From Muribaculaceae bacterium (lineage in GTDB: Bacteria > Bacillota > Clostridia > Lachnospirales > Lachnospiraceae), in assembly GCA_023666425.1 (NCBI GenBank), contig JAMPCA010000015.1, positions 1 through 36,614 on the forward strand: 36,614 nucleotides of DNA. The letters are read 5' to 3'. The notes under the pieces were generated by a model. That model saw only the letters and a program-made list of their open reading frames with translations. It ran no database searches and had not been told where the DNA came from. Shown here piece by piece: positions 15,891 through 24,235 of the stretch. Position numbers and translations under genes: made by a program. Numbering within the stretch: the stretch's first letter is position 1; each line of letters opens with the position of its first letter.

Positions 15891-17294
15891 ATGGGCAATA
15901 TAAGACAAAAAGGCATTTTACATAAATTCATCGGAGATAAGGCATTCTACAAAATGGTGCTGGCGATTGCCGTGCCGATTATGATCCAGAACGGCATTAC
16001 GAATTTTGTCGGGCTTCTGGACAACATTATGATCGGGCGGGTCGGCACTGAGCAGATGTCCGGCGTCGCAATCGTCAACCAGCTTCTGTTTGTGTACAAT
16101 CTGTGCCTGTTTGGCGCGGTTTCGGGAGCCGGAATCTTCACCGCGCAGTTTTTCGGGCAGAAAAACGACAAGGGCGTGCGGGAGACAATGCGCGTCAAGC
16201 TTTACATGGTTCTCGTCATTACCGTGCTGACCATTGTTCTGCTGCTTGCCGGCGGCGACCTGCTCATCACGACCTATTTGAAGGGTGAGGGAACCGCGGA
16301 GAGCGCGGCGGCGACGCTTGCATTCGGGAAACAGTATCTGTGGGTCATGCTGCCGGGACTTCTGCCCTTTGCCATCAACCAGATGTACGCGGGCACGCTG
16401 CGCGAGTGCGGCGAGACGATACTCCCGATGAAGGCGGGAATGATCGCGGTGTTCGTCAACCTTTTGTTCAACTATCTGCTGATCTACGGAAAATTTGGAT
16501 TCCCGGAGCTCGGCGTGGCGGGCGCGGCGCTTGCCACAGTGATCTCCCGCTATGTGGAGACCGGCATCGTGCTCTTTAAAGTGCACCGGAACCGTGCCGG
16601 ATATCCATTTGTCCGCGGACTGTACAGGAATTTTAGAGTGCCGGCCCCGCTCGTTAAAAATATCCTGATTAAGGGCACGCCGCTTCTCGTCAACGAGACG
16701 CTCTGGGCGGCGGGAATTGCAATGCTGACGCAGTGCTACTCGATCCGCAGCCTGAATGTTGTCGCGGCGTTAAACATCTCGAACACGATCAACAACATTT
16801 TTAATATCGTGTTCATCGCGCTCGGCGACTCGGTAGCGATTGTCGTCGGGCAGCTTCTCGGCGCGGGCAAAATGAAGGAGGCCAGGGAGACGGACACAAA
16901 GATGATCGCCTTTTCCGTGGCGTGCTGCACAGTGGTCGCCCTCGTCATGCTCGTGTGCGCGCCGCTGTTTCCGATGCTCTACAATACCAACGCGGAGGCA
17001 AAGCTGCTCGCACGCAGCTTCATTATGATTACCGCAGTCTTTATGCCGCAAAACGCCTTTTTGCACGCGGCGTACTTTACGCTGCGCTCCGGCGGCAAAA
17101 CGGTCATTACATTCTTGTTCGACAGTGTGTTCATCTGGGTGGCCAGTATTCCGATTGCCGCGGGCTTAAGCCACTTTACGGCGTTTCCGGTGCTTGTCAT
17201 CTACATTATGGTGCAGCTCGCCGACAGCGTTAAATGTATCATCGGATTTATCCTTGTGAAAAAGGGCGTCTGGCTGAACAATATCGTCAGCTGA
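15891..17294 (+). CDS. MATE-family efflux transporter
   Basis: A 467-residue polytopic membrane protein with about 12 hydrophobic segments in two similar halves. MATE features include VPIMIQNGITNFVGLLDNIM at the first helix, AGIFTAQFFGQKND in helix two/loop, INQMYAGTLRECGET in the middle and GDSVAIVVGQLLGAGK at the start of the second half. Start 15891 has AAAGGA about 8 bases upstream; the frame is open further 5' but that part contains the promoter. MATE proteins export cationic drugs or metabolites by Na+ or H+ antiport. The substrate is not readable here. Monocistronic with its own promoter and terminator. Confidence 0.93.
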   Translation: MGNIRQKGILHKFIGDKAFYKMVLAIAVPIMIQNGITNFVGLLDNIMIGRVGTEQMSGVAIVNQLLFVYNLCLFGAVSGAGIFTAQFFGQKNDKGVRETMRVKLYMVLVITVLTIVLLLAGGDLLITTYLKGEGTAESAAATLAFGKQYLWVMLPGLLPFAINQMYAGTLRECGETILPMKAGMIAVFVNLLFNYLLIYGKFGFPELGVAGAALATVISRYVETGIVLFKVHRNRAGYPFVRGLYRNFRVPAPLVKNILIKGTPLLVNETLWAAGIAMLTQCYSIRSLNVVAALNISNTINNIFNIVFIALGDSVAIVVGQLLGAGKMKEARETDTKMIAFSVACCTVVALVMLVCAPLFPMLYNTNAEAKLLARSFIMITAVFMPQNAFLHAAYFTLRSGGKTVITFLFDSVFIWVASIPIAAGLSHFTAFPVLVIYIMVQLADSVKCIIGFILVKKGVWLNNIVS

Positions 17295-17300
17295 CAGGAA

Positions 17301-17342
17301 GAAGTGCTGTAAAAGGTTTCGTTGCTTTTTACAGCACTTTTA
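17301..17342 (+). terminator. Intrinsic terminator of the MATE gene
   Basis: AAGTGCTGTAAAA (17302-17314) pairs with TTTTACAGCACTT around a short loop and is followed by TTTT. It begins seven bases after the stop codon. Confidence 0.9.
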
Positions 17343-17494
17343 GGTTGGTGAGCCTGTGTTACATTGAGGGATATTACAAAAATTTTAGACTAAACTTACA
17401 AATTGAAATCAAAAGACACTTCTTTTATTTATGATTTTCTTCATTTTTTGAAAAAATTCCGCTTATTTTGACACAAAACACATTTTATACAACC

Positions 17495-17620
17495 TTTATA
17501 GCCCAACCATGAAAAGAATTTACACATTTTTTCACTCGTATAACGACGGAAAAATTGCTGCGGATTTTGCAGGAAAAATTCATGGTTGACTGCACGCAAC
17601 GTGCAGTTCTAGGCTATAAA
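17495..17620. repeat. Inverted repeat enclosing the MerR-type operator
   Basis: TTTATAGCCCAACCATGAA (17495-17513) is the exact reverse complement of the two flanks of the downstream operator, TTCATGGTTG (17579-17588) joined to GGCTATAAA (17612-17620), with the operator core left out. The 340-base gap 17295-17634 otherwise holds the MATE terminator and a very AT-rich stretch (17343-17494) in which I see no gene. Confidence 0.7.
17586..17616 (+). promoter_or_regulatory. MerR-type promoter/operator, site 1
   Basis: TTGACT (17586-17591) and TAGGCT (17610-17615) are 18 bases apart and overlap a perfect palindrome ACTGCACG-CAA-CGTGCAGT (17589-17607). A long spacer with a centred dyad is the hallmark of promoters activated by MerR-family proteins. 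Taken literally, transcription would start near 17622, at the ribosome binding site of the merR-like gene, giving a very short leader. The site could therefore act mainly as an autoregulatory operator. Confidence 0.7.
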
Positions 17621-17634
17621 GGAGGTAGAAAATA

Positions 17635-17961
17635 ATGGGTATGACACTACGCGAGATATGCGATACGGTAAAAGTATCGAGACGGGCAGTACAAGGATAT
17701 GAGAAAGCAGGACTGGTGAGCGCATCGGGGAAAAACCGGTACGGGTACTTAATCTACGATGTGCATTCACAGGAGAGGATCCGGAAGATTAAGCTCTTCC
17801 AGGAGCTGGGCTTTTCGCTAAAAGAGATCAAGGATATCATTGATGCTCCGAACCCGGTTCTTCGGGCGGCGCTCGAAAAACGGGTGGAGGAGCTTCAGGC
17901 ACGGCGGGAACAGCTGGATTTCCTGATTGAAATGGCATATGAGCTGATTGATACATTGTAG
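17635..17961 (+). CDS. Small MerR-family transcriptional regulator
   Basis: A 108-residue regulator. The N-terminal winged helix-turn-helix is typical (TLREICDTVKVSRRAVQGYEKAGLV, broken here before the wing; then GYLIYDVHSQERIRKIKLFQELGFSLKEI). A dimerising helix follows at about 75-105 with only a few residues beyond it. It lacks the cysteines of metal sensors and any sizeable ligand domain, so the signal is unclear. AAAGGAGG precedes the start. A dyad operator lies just upstream of this gene and a second before the gene at 19542, so it is the natural candidate to control both units. The lipoprotein gene follows after 75 bases without a terminator. Confidence 0.9.
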   Translation: MGMTLREICDTVKVSRRAVQGYEKAGLVSASGKNRYGYLIYDVHSQERIRKIKLFQELGFSLKEIKDIIDAPNPVLRAALEKRVEELQARREQLDFLIEMAYELIDTL

Positions 17962-18036
17962 TATATGCGGATTCCGCAGCAAGGTATTTCGTCAGAAGAT
18001 AGAACCACAAAAACTATTTTGCAAGGAGGAACAGAA

Positions 18037-19437
18037 ATGATGAGAAAAAGAGTAATTGCGGGAATGTTTACGGCGGTGATGTTATTCTTACTGTCTGCGT
18101 GTGGCGGGACGCCGGATGCTGCAGAGACCGTGACGGAGAGGCAGGCCGGGGAGGAAGCGGCTCAGGAGAATACGAAAGCCACAGAAAAAAATGAACAATC
18201 ACAAGGAATGGATATGGGGGCAAGCATTGAGGAAACAGTGCTTGTTGAAGAGGAGGAGTTCAAAATTACGGCAATGGGGCTGGAATATACGGGCTATTCG
18301 GTTGAACTGAATGTGACCATTGAGAATACGAGTGATGAGGAATTATCATTTACGAGTGGTACAATAGGTTATGGCAGTAATGCAATCAATGGATATATGA
18401 TCGGTGATGGATATATGAATAAGGATGTTTCCGCGGGCAAAAAGGCAAATGAGTCTATCAGCTTTAGTACAAGTGAGCTGGAAATTTACGGGATTACCGA
18501 GATTGCAGACATTCAGCTTGGAATTAAAGTTCAGGATAAGGACTATAACGATGTCTATGTAGGAGTGTCGCAGATAAAGACTTCGATTGCTGAGACATAT
18601 GACTATTCTGTGAACACTTATCAGGAAGTTGTTCGTAGCGGCAGGCTGGAAGCTGTGTCTGATTGCAGTGTTGATTATTATGCAGAAGATGAATTGTATA
18701 ATCAGGGGAGCATTCGTATTATATCAGAAGTATTTCTGACGAATCTGGATGGGGAACAGATGTTGTTGCTTGAAGTAGTCAATGACTCATCGGATTATGT
18801 GTATGGATGCACATCTGATATTTCCTTGAATGGATTGAGCGTAAAGAGCGGATCATGGTCGAGCGATGCAATCAACCCGGGAGCACATTGTCTTGTGGAT
18901 TTATCAATGTCATCCACGTTGGATTCTGCCTATTGGGATTATTTTGGCATATCGGAGATTGGAGAAATTGCACTGTCATTTTCTGTTGATGATTCTGAAC
19001 ATAATGAGATAATGGCACCGCAGGAGCTTTCTATTGAGGTATCAGACAAAACAGTAGAAGTGGATGAAAGCGGAACAGAGGTATATCAGGAGAATGGAAT
19101 CCGCATTATTTCTAAGGGTATTATAGAAGATTCATTCCGTTATTCCAATAGTGTGCATATGCTGTTTCTGATTGATAATCAGACAAATAAGGATTTATAT
19201 TTTGATGTAGCATATGATTCCTTGTCAGTTAATGGTTATATGGCGGATCAGCTTGCATACAGGGCTGGAATAAAGGCTGGCGAAAAAGGAATCCTCGATG
19301 TGGAAATAATGGGGAATTCGCTAGAGGATATCGGCATTAGCGGAGTGGATGAAATCACGGATGCAGAGCTGATCATTGATATTACAAATGAAAGATATGA
19401 TAACGTTGCAGAAGCGAGCATACAAGTGACATACTAG
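18037..19437 (+). CDS. Lipoprotein with three related beta-sandwich-like domains
   Basis: A 466-residue exported lipoprotein. Start 18037 lies 6 bases after AAGGAGGA. The signal sequence MMRKRVIAGMFTAVMLFLLS ends at an LSAC lipobox. A charged linker (about 25-65) leads to three domains of 110-130 residues with a shared plan: an opening such as GIRIISKGI or SIRIISEVF, an ExxNxS/T-like strand (VTIENTSDEEL, LEVVNDSSDYV, FLIDNQTNKDL), then a GISEI- or GITEI-like turn before the last strands. This is the look of DUF4352/DUF5067-type immunoglobulin-like lipoprotein domains, but I cannot name the family. Co-transcribed with the MerR regulator. Function unknown; a role in envelope stress or sensing is speculation. 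Confidence 0.75.
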   Translation: MMRKRVIAGMFTAVMLFLLSACGGTPDAAETVTERQAGEEAAQENTKATEKNEQSQGMDMGASIEETVLVEEEEFKITAMGLEYTGYSVELNVTIENTSDEELSFTSGTIGYGSNAINGYMIGDGYMNKDVSAGKKANESISFSTSELEIYGITEIADIQLGIKVQDKDYNDVYVGVSQIKTSIAETYDYSVNTYQEVVRSGRLEAVSDCSVDYYAEDELYNQGSIRIISEVFLTNLDGEQMLLLEVVNDSSDYVYGCTSDISLNGLSVKSGSWSSDAINPGAHCLVDLSMSSTLDSAYWDYFGISEIGEIALSFSVDDSEHNEIMAPQELSIEVSDKTVEVDESGTEVYQENGIRIISKGIIEDSFRYSNSVHMLFLIDNQTNKDLYFDVAYDSLSVNGYMADQLAYRAGIKAGEKGILDVEIMGNSLEDIGISGVDEITDAELIIDITNERYDNVAEASIQVTY

Positions 19438-19463
19438 AAGACATGTTATGAGAAAATTTGTGA

Positions 19464-19494
19464 TTGACTGCACGCGACGTGCTGTTTTAGGCTG
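19464..19494 (+). promoter_or_regulatory. MerR-type promoter/operator, site 2
   Basis: TTGACT (19464-19469) and TAGGCT (19488-19493) are again 18 bases apart, with ACTGCACG-CGA-CGTGCTGT between them, one mismatch from a perfect dyad. It matches site 1 at nearly every base from TTGACT to TAGGCT. Transcription would start near 19500 and give a normal 40-base leader with AAAGGAG before 19542. It marks the second transcription unit as a target of the same regulator. Confidence 0.8.
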
Positions 19495-19541
19495 TTTAAT
19501 GAAGGAAAAAATATAGTTTATTAAAGAAAGGAGAACTGACA

Positions 19542-20447
19542 ATGAAGAGATTTTTAAAGCTGCTGGTAATTGTATTGTGTGTATCTATGCTCACGCCAAG
19601 CAACGTTCCGTATTTTGGAGTCGAGTGTGTGGAGGCGGCACAAAAGATTAAGCTGAACTACACAAAGCGGACAATCTATGAAGGCGACAGCTTTACTTTA
19701 AAGCTGAAGGGCACTAAAAAGAAGGTGACGTGGTCGTCATCCAATAAGAAAGTGGCAACGGTTTCCTCAAAGGGCGTCGTTAAGGGAAAAAGTGGCGGCA
19801 GCAGTAAGAAAACCTGCAAGATTACGGCTAAAGCTGGCGGAAAAAAGTATGTGTGCAAGGTGACGGTGAAGGTGCTTCCAGAGGAAGAGGAAGACGAAGA
19901 TACAGAGGAAGACGAAGCTGCAGAGGAGGAGGATAGCAGTGTATCTGACCCGGCACCGTCCGATGATATTGCGAAGAATATCGCAGCATTAAAAGCTTAT
20001 ATACAGAAATACGGATATACGAACGGTAATGGGGATAAAACAATCAAGGGTTCAGGAGATAATTTCACGCCAGTCATTGCATACGAAAAGGATAGAGATG
20101 TGCTGTGCTTCGCCTTAGTAGCAAATAATGGGGTAAAGGCGGGACTTAGTATGGAAATGAAGTCAGCAGATAATTCAGCGCCTATGGTTGCTTCATTTAC
20201 ACTGGTAGGTACGGGATTTGTATTTATAGCGGAGGGGACAGTCATACCATCGGAGTATACGGTTGATAAAGGCTGCTATTTTACATTTGCAGAGAATTAT
20301 TCTCAGTTTTCAGAAAGCGATATTCAGGAGGTGTCAAATTCGACGTTAAAGCTTGCATTTGTTTCATGGGAGTATACATTGATGGAGAATTGCGGATTAA
20401 CCATGAAAGATATTGGTTTTAAAGAGATTGATTATTCTGCACTGTAG
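19542..20447 (+). CDS. Exported protein with a bacterial Ig-like (BIG2) domain
   Basis: A 301-residue secreted protein. A signal peptide (MKRFLKLLVIVLCVSMLTPS) is followed by a BIG2-like domain at about residues 35-110 with the usual WSSSNKKVATVSSKGVVKGK strand pair and ITAKAGGKKYVCKVTV. An acidic linker rich in Glu and Asp (about 112-135) leads to a C-terminal domain of ~160 residues that I do not recognise. No lipobox or sortase motif is evident. It is the first gene after MerR-type operator 2 and is probably co-transcribed with the three genes behind it, although a long hairpin lies in the 109-base gap that follows. Confidence 0.78.
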   Translation: MKRFLKLLVIVLCVSMLTPSNVPYFGVECVEAAQKIKLNYTKRTIYEGDSFTLKLKGTKKKVTWSSSNKKVATVSSKGVVKGKSGGSSKKTCKITAKAGGKKYVCKVTVKVLPEEEEDEDTEEDEAAEEEDSSVSDPAPSDDIAKNIAALKAYIQKYGYTNGNGDKTIKGSGDNFTPVIAYEKDRDVLCFALVANNGVKAGLSMEMKSADNSAPMVASFTLVGTGFVFIAEGTVIPSEYTVDKGCYFTFAENYSQFSESDIQEVSNSTLKLAFVSWEYTLMENCGLTMKDIGFKEIDYSAL

Positions 20448-20487
20448 AAAGAGGCGTGGTGAAAAGCAAAAGCTTTCCACTTGTGTA

Positions 20488-20531
20488 TATGCGAAGAAAG
20501 GGCTGTTATTGCGACAGCCCTTATTCGCATA
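20488..20531 (+). terminator. Long intercistronic hairpin, possible weak terminator or processing site
   Basis: TATGCGAAGAAAGGGCTGT pairs with ACAGCCCTTATTCGCATA around TATTGCG, a stem of about 18 pairs with one bulge. No T run follows, so a full intrinsic terminator is unlikely. It could lower expression of the downstream genes or protect the upstream message. Confidence 0.55.
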
Positions 20532-20556
20532 TTTAACTTATGAGGAGTGTATAACT

Positions 20557-22587
20557 ATGAAAAATATATTGATTGTGTGTGGAGAAGCAATCGTAGGAAT
20601 TGTGGCTGTGATTTTCTTTTTTTCCGGCAAATTCGACGGTGCGATGAATAACTTTTATATGCAGCAATCCGGAATTATGGAGAGCACGGAATACGAACAG
20701 TATCAAAGCCTTCAAAGGGACGGAATGCTCTCGGGAGAGGGAATATATAAGGCGTTCGAAGGCGAAGAATATCAGGACGAGGTTCCGGAAGAACATAAGC
20801 AGGTTTGTGTCACAATTGCGGATAATAGTTCTTTCAAAATAAATTATTATTTAGATGAGGAGAAAAGTGAAAAAATTGAGGACGATTTTATATATCTGGA
20901 TCCGGGAGAGAAAATTTATTGTTCGACTCCAAAGATAAAGGATCGTGAAAATAAGCATTACATGTTCTCGGAGTTCAGGATCTACGAATATGACCAGGAA
21001 GGAAACCGGGGAGATTTATTTCAAACGCCCGATAACGATTCTGAGCTCATACTGGAAATCCCGGAAGATTATCAGGGGACACAGCTGGCGATTATTCCGG
21101 TTGGAGTGTATGAGAAAGAAAAGCCGAAATTCAGCGCGGTATACATAGATGAAAACGGCAACCAGAGAGAGATTCCGGGTGGAAAATGGAAGATTAACGG
21201 TCTTGAATATGTGCAGGGCAGTGAAGATAATAATGGCATACCCATCAGTGATTTTTATACAGTCACCTATGAATATGATGAGGAACTGTATTATTGCGCG
21301 GGTGCAGAACCGCAAATCGTAAGCGATAAAAATGGAGTGATAGAATTCAGACAGTCGGTAAATATGGGAGATTACGCCGTAGAGCTCTACACATATACAG
21401 AGGCGGTATTTTCCTATGATAAAAACGGGAAAAAGGGAATTGCCTCTGTGAAATTAAACGATGACAGCAGCAGTCTCGATATTGAGGCCGGTCTTACAAA
21501 GCTTAAGGAGGGGGATATACTTACCATCACAACGGTTAATGATTATAGGATATTTTGCAAAAATATTCCGATGAATATGCCGGAGCGGGTGGGCAGCGGG
21601 TACAGGTACAGAATTCAGATTCCTGCAGTCAATAAGCTGGAGTTTATGATTGTAAAGTCGAAGTTAAATGTCGTTTTGGACAGCTCGGTTGGTTTTGACA
21701 CTATGTTTGAAATTACGGCTTCCGGAATCCATGAAAGTGGGATTTATTACTCAAAACAGCGCTTTCAGGGAGATCTTACCGTTTTTGACGGCACGGTGGG
21801 ATTGGATGAGAAGATTCAGATTGCGGCGAAAGAGAGTGCGCCCGAAAACGGCTGTGCATTTAAAGTTTCTATCGAAAAGACGGACGGCAACAGCCAGAAG
21901 GTCGAGGAAATAAAGTACATCAAAAGTGTTCCGGGAAGTGTCGATATTGCTTTGTATAATGATACCGGAATTATTACGAACCTCAACAAAATATATAAAG
22001 AAATCAATGTGAAAATCAGTCTGGTCAGGGTGTCTGTTTTTGACCAGCCGGCCATTGCAAACGCCGTCATAAGCGTAAAACTGGCAGATGATGCAGGCGG
22101 GACTGTTTTAGCAGAAGGCGATGTTGCGGAGCCGTCGAGGAAGGTGCAAATTACAATTACGCCGGAGCAGGGATATTACATTTCCGGAAAACATGTGGAG
22201 AACAATACTTTTGTGAAGGAAATGAAGTTTTCCAAATATCTCTCGGATATAGATGAAATTGTAAAAGAGCATACCATAAAAAAGTTTTTCCGGATTACAT
22301 TAAATAAAACAGATCCGTATGGCACATGTGTATATAAACTTAACGGCAAAGAAATCAGCGAAACGACCATATCTGTGCGGGAGGAGGACGAGCTGACGCT
22401 TACCTATGAGCTTACAGATGAAAATTATGAGATTGTACGCGAATCCGATGGATTTTTCGATGGCATTGATGTGTGGAGAAGAAATACATTTTCCAAGACA
22501 AAGGAAACGGTGACGATTCCGTTATCTGCGGACATAGATGGAACTACAATCGAAAGAAGCCAGTACATAAAGGTCGGGAAAGGATAA
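20557..22587 (+). CDS. Large membrane-anchored protein of unknown family
   Basis: A 676-residue protein. The start at 20557 follows TGAGGAG; the longer open frame upstream runs through the hairpin and overlaps the previous gene. One N-terminal membrane segment (about residues 4-24, NILIVCGEAIVGIVAVIFFF) anchors an extracytoplasmic part that is almost all beta-strand. A stretch near residues 540-560 (VQITITPEQGYYISGKH) resembles the InlB B-repeat type of small beta module. I recognise no enzyme motif. It is the second gene of the presumed operon and is separated from the first DUF4230-like gene by only six bases. The size and predicted topology suggest a structural or binding role at the cell surface, which is inference. 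Confidence 0.75.
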   Translation: MKNILIVCGEAIVGIVAVIFFFSGKFDGAMNNFYMQQSGIMESTEYEQYQSLQRDGMLSGEGIYKAFEGEEYQDEVPEEHKQVCVTIADNSSFKINYYLDEEKSEKIEDDFIYLDPGEKIYCSTPKIKDRENKHYMFSEFRIYEYDQEGNRGDLFQTPDNDSELILEIPEDYQGTQLAIIPVGVYEKEKPKFSAVYIDENGNQREIPGGKWKINGLEYVQGSEDNNGIPISDFYTVTYEYDEELYYCAGAEPQIVSDKNGVIEFRQSVNMGDYAVELYTYTEAVFSYDKNGKKGIASVKLNDDSSSLDIEAGLTKLKEGDILTITTVNDYRIFCKNIPMNMPERVGSGYRYRIQIPAVNKLEFMIVKSKLNVVLDSSVGFDTMFEITASGIHESGIYYSKQRFQGDLTVFDGTVGLDEKIQIAAKESAPENGCAFKVSIEKTDGNSQKVEEIKYIKSVPGSVDIALYNDTGIITNLNKIYKEINVKISLVRVSVFDQPAIANAVISVKLADDAGGTVLAEGDVAEPSRKVQITITPEQGYYISGKHVENNTFVKEMKFSKYLSDIDEIVKEHTIKKFFRITLNKTDPYGTCVYKLNGKEISETTISVREEDELTLTYELTDENYEIVRESDGFFDGIDVWRRNTFSKTKETVTIPLSADIDGTTIERSQYIKVGKG

Positions 22588-22593
22588 AACACG

Positions 22594-23385
22594 ATGGAGC
22601 GGGAAGAATTAGAAGAACTGAAAGAACTGGAAGAATTGGAAGACCTGGAAGAAACCGGGGAGCTGGAAATACCGGAAATAATTAAAGAGAAGCTTCTATC
22701 CGCCGCGAAAGGGGGAAAAATCTGGATAATCCTTATATTTCTCACCATAATAACCTTCGCGTCCCTGATTCACGCAAAGGAAAAAGGGACTTTTCTGGGA
22801 ACAAAGACCGGAAAAGCCGTTGGGATGGCGGTGGGTTCAGCCAGTGCGTTTACAGAAGGAATAGCGGCAGGCGCGGAGGCTGGAAAGGCGCAGGGGCTTA
22901 GCGCGGAGGATACGGATGTTGCGATTGGCAGCAGCATTCAGGGAATGGGCAGGCTGCAGGTTTTGACGGCGGAGACGATACTATATGATGATATGGAATA
23001 TGGAACAGATTATAAGGCGCTGGTTGTGCATGAGGCGAGGGTCGTTTTTTCTGTTGATTTAAAAAGGGCTGAGATTTCACAGACAGATGCGGGCGTCGTG
23101 ATCGTGCTTCCTCCCATAGAGGCGGATTTTATCATTGATGACAATGATACGAAAAATTATCAGGAATGGCAAAAATATTTTTGGAGCGGTGATACCAAAT
23201 CGGGCTATGATGCCTATATGAATTCAATGGCCCGGATCAGAAGTGATTCCAGAAGTGCAATGCGCAATTATGAGTATCTGGAGGAGCGGGCAGAGAAATT
23301 TGCAGTCGCGCAGATAGAGAAATTGGTTGCTTCGGCGTCTGTGCAGAAAAAAGAGATACATGTGGAATTTCGGAAGGAGAGCTAG
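22594..23385 (+). CDS. DUF4230-like membrane-anchored protein 1
   Basis: A 263-residue protein. It opens with a highly acidic repeat of Glu and Leu (residues 1-30, a likely coiled coil in the cytoplasm), then a membrane segment at about 42-60. A glycine/alanine-rich small-residue stretch follows (GTKTGKAVGMAVGSASAF and onwards). The C-terminal domain (about 110-260) fits the DUF4230 pattern: an early strand block, VVFSVDLKRAEISQTDAG, VVIVLPPIEADF, then a long helix ending EIHVEF. DUF4230 proteins are widespread, single-span and uncharacterised. The paralogue begins three bases after its stop. Confidence 0.65.
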   Translation: MEREELEELKELEELEDLEETGELEIPEIIKEKLLSAAKGGKIWIILIFLTIITFASLIHAKEKGTFLGTKTGKAVGMAVGSASAFTEGIAAGAEAGKAQGLSAEDTDVAIGSSIQGMGRLQVLTAETILYDDMEYGTDYKALVVHEARVVFSVDLKRAEISQTDAGVVIVLPPIEADFIIDDNDTKNYQEWQKYFWSGDTKSGYDAYMNSMARIRSDSRSAMRNYEYLEERAEKFAVAQIEKLVASASVQKKEIHVEFRKES

Positions 23386-23388
23386 GGA

Positions 23389-24090
23389 ATGGAAGCAAAA
23401 AAAGCGCAGATGAAGCGAATCGGGATTATGGCGGCAGTCATTTTACTGAATATAGTATTTGGCTGTGCAGCAGTAAGAATAACAAGTCTCTCTATGGATA
23501 AGGCTTATAATCAGACGCTGGAAGAAACAAGCTCCGGGGTCTATCAGATGTTTTATCAAAAGAGCTATGATCATGCGGAAAAAGAAAATCATGTAAAAAA
23601 CCGCGCGGTTATCAGTGTACAAAATATGAAAGAAATCTCTCTGCTGGAGGTGTTGCAGGTAAGTGACGTTGCGTATATTTATGATGAAGCCGGAACCAGT
23701 AGTGAGGATAACGGCCGGTTATGGACAACCTTTTATGGAGACGGTGTGTATACCGTTGACCTGAAATACAGTGAAGTATTAGTTGACGATGAAAGGAAAA
23801 CGGTAGTTGTGCGGATTCCGCATCCGAGACTTACCAGTGTAAGCATCGAGTATGAAAATGTGGATACGGTTTTTCGGGATAAGGTTCTGAATGGAAATAC
23901 TTCCGCCGGAGTGGGTGCGGCGCAGGACGACGCAAAGAGAGCTTATAACGAAATAAAGTCCAGGATGGAATCCTCCCAGTTGAATTACGCGGCCGCAGAG
24001 GAGTCGGCCAAGGAGCTTATTATATCCATGGTAAAAAATTTGAATGAGGAGATACCGGATCTCGTGGTGGAAGTAGAGTTCATAGATTAA
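23389..24090 (+). CDS. DUF4230-like membrane-anchored protein 2
   Basis: A 233-residue paralogue of the preceding gene. Its N-terminal hydrophobic segment (about residues 10-30) contains a cysteine in VFGCAAV that could be either a membrane anchor or a weak lipobox. The body carries the same order of motifs as its neighbour: VYTVDLKYSEVLVDDERK, TVVVRIPHPRL, a long helix with YNEIKSRMESSQLNYAAAEE, then a closing LVVEVEFID. Tandem paralogues suggest a hetero-oligomer at the membrane, which is untested. It is the last gene of the presumed MerR-controlled operon; I see no clear terminator behind it. Confidence 0.65.
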   Translation: MEAKKAQMKRIGIMAAVILLNIVFGCAAVRITSLSMDKAYNQTLEETSSGVYQMFYQKSYDHAEKENHVKNRAVISVQNMKEISLLEVLQVSDVAYIYDEAGTSSEDNGRLWTTFYGDGVYTVDLKYSEVLVDDERKTVVVRIPHPRLTSVSIEYENVDTVFRDKVLNGNTSAGVGAAQDDAKRAYNEIKSRMESSQLNYAAAEESAKELIISMVKNLNEEIPDLVVEVEFID

Positions 24091-24140
24091 AGAGACGTTT
24101 GCAACATGTACATAATAAGTATAGAAAAAGCATAAACAGG

Positions 24141-24169
24141 TTGTGCGTGGACTGAAATGAGGCTATAAT
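24141..24169 (+). promoter_or_regulatory. Probable promoter of the PIN toxin-antitoxin pair
   Basis: TTGTGC (24141-24146), a 17-base spacer and a perfect TATAAT (24164-24169). GGCTATAA occurs twice nearby (24161 and 24184), a possible antitoxin-binding repeat. The spacing from the antitoxin start is about 65 bases. Confidence 0.6.
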
Positions 24170-24235
24170 ATAAAGGAAAGTAAGGCTATAAAAGCAGAAG
24201 TTTAACTTGGAATAGTTTGCAAAGAGGGAAAGGAG

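Noticed and set aside
15918-16586. Minus-strand open frame of 222 codons
   Set aside because: Antisense to the MATE exporter; no ribosome site or recognisable domain.
17461-17513. TTGACA at 17469 as the merR promoter
   Set aside because: No acceptable -10 lies 16-19 bases downstream; the nearest TATA-like boxes are at the wrong distance.
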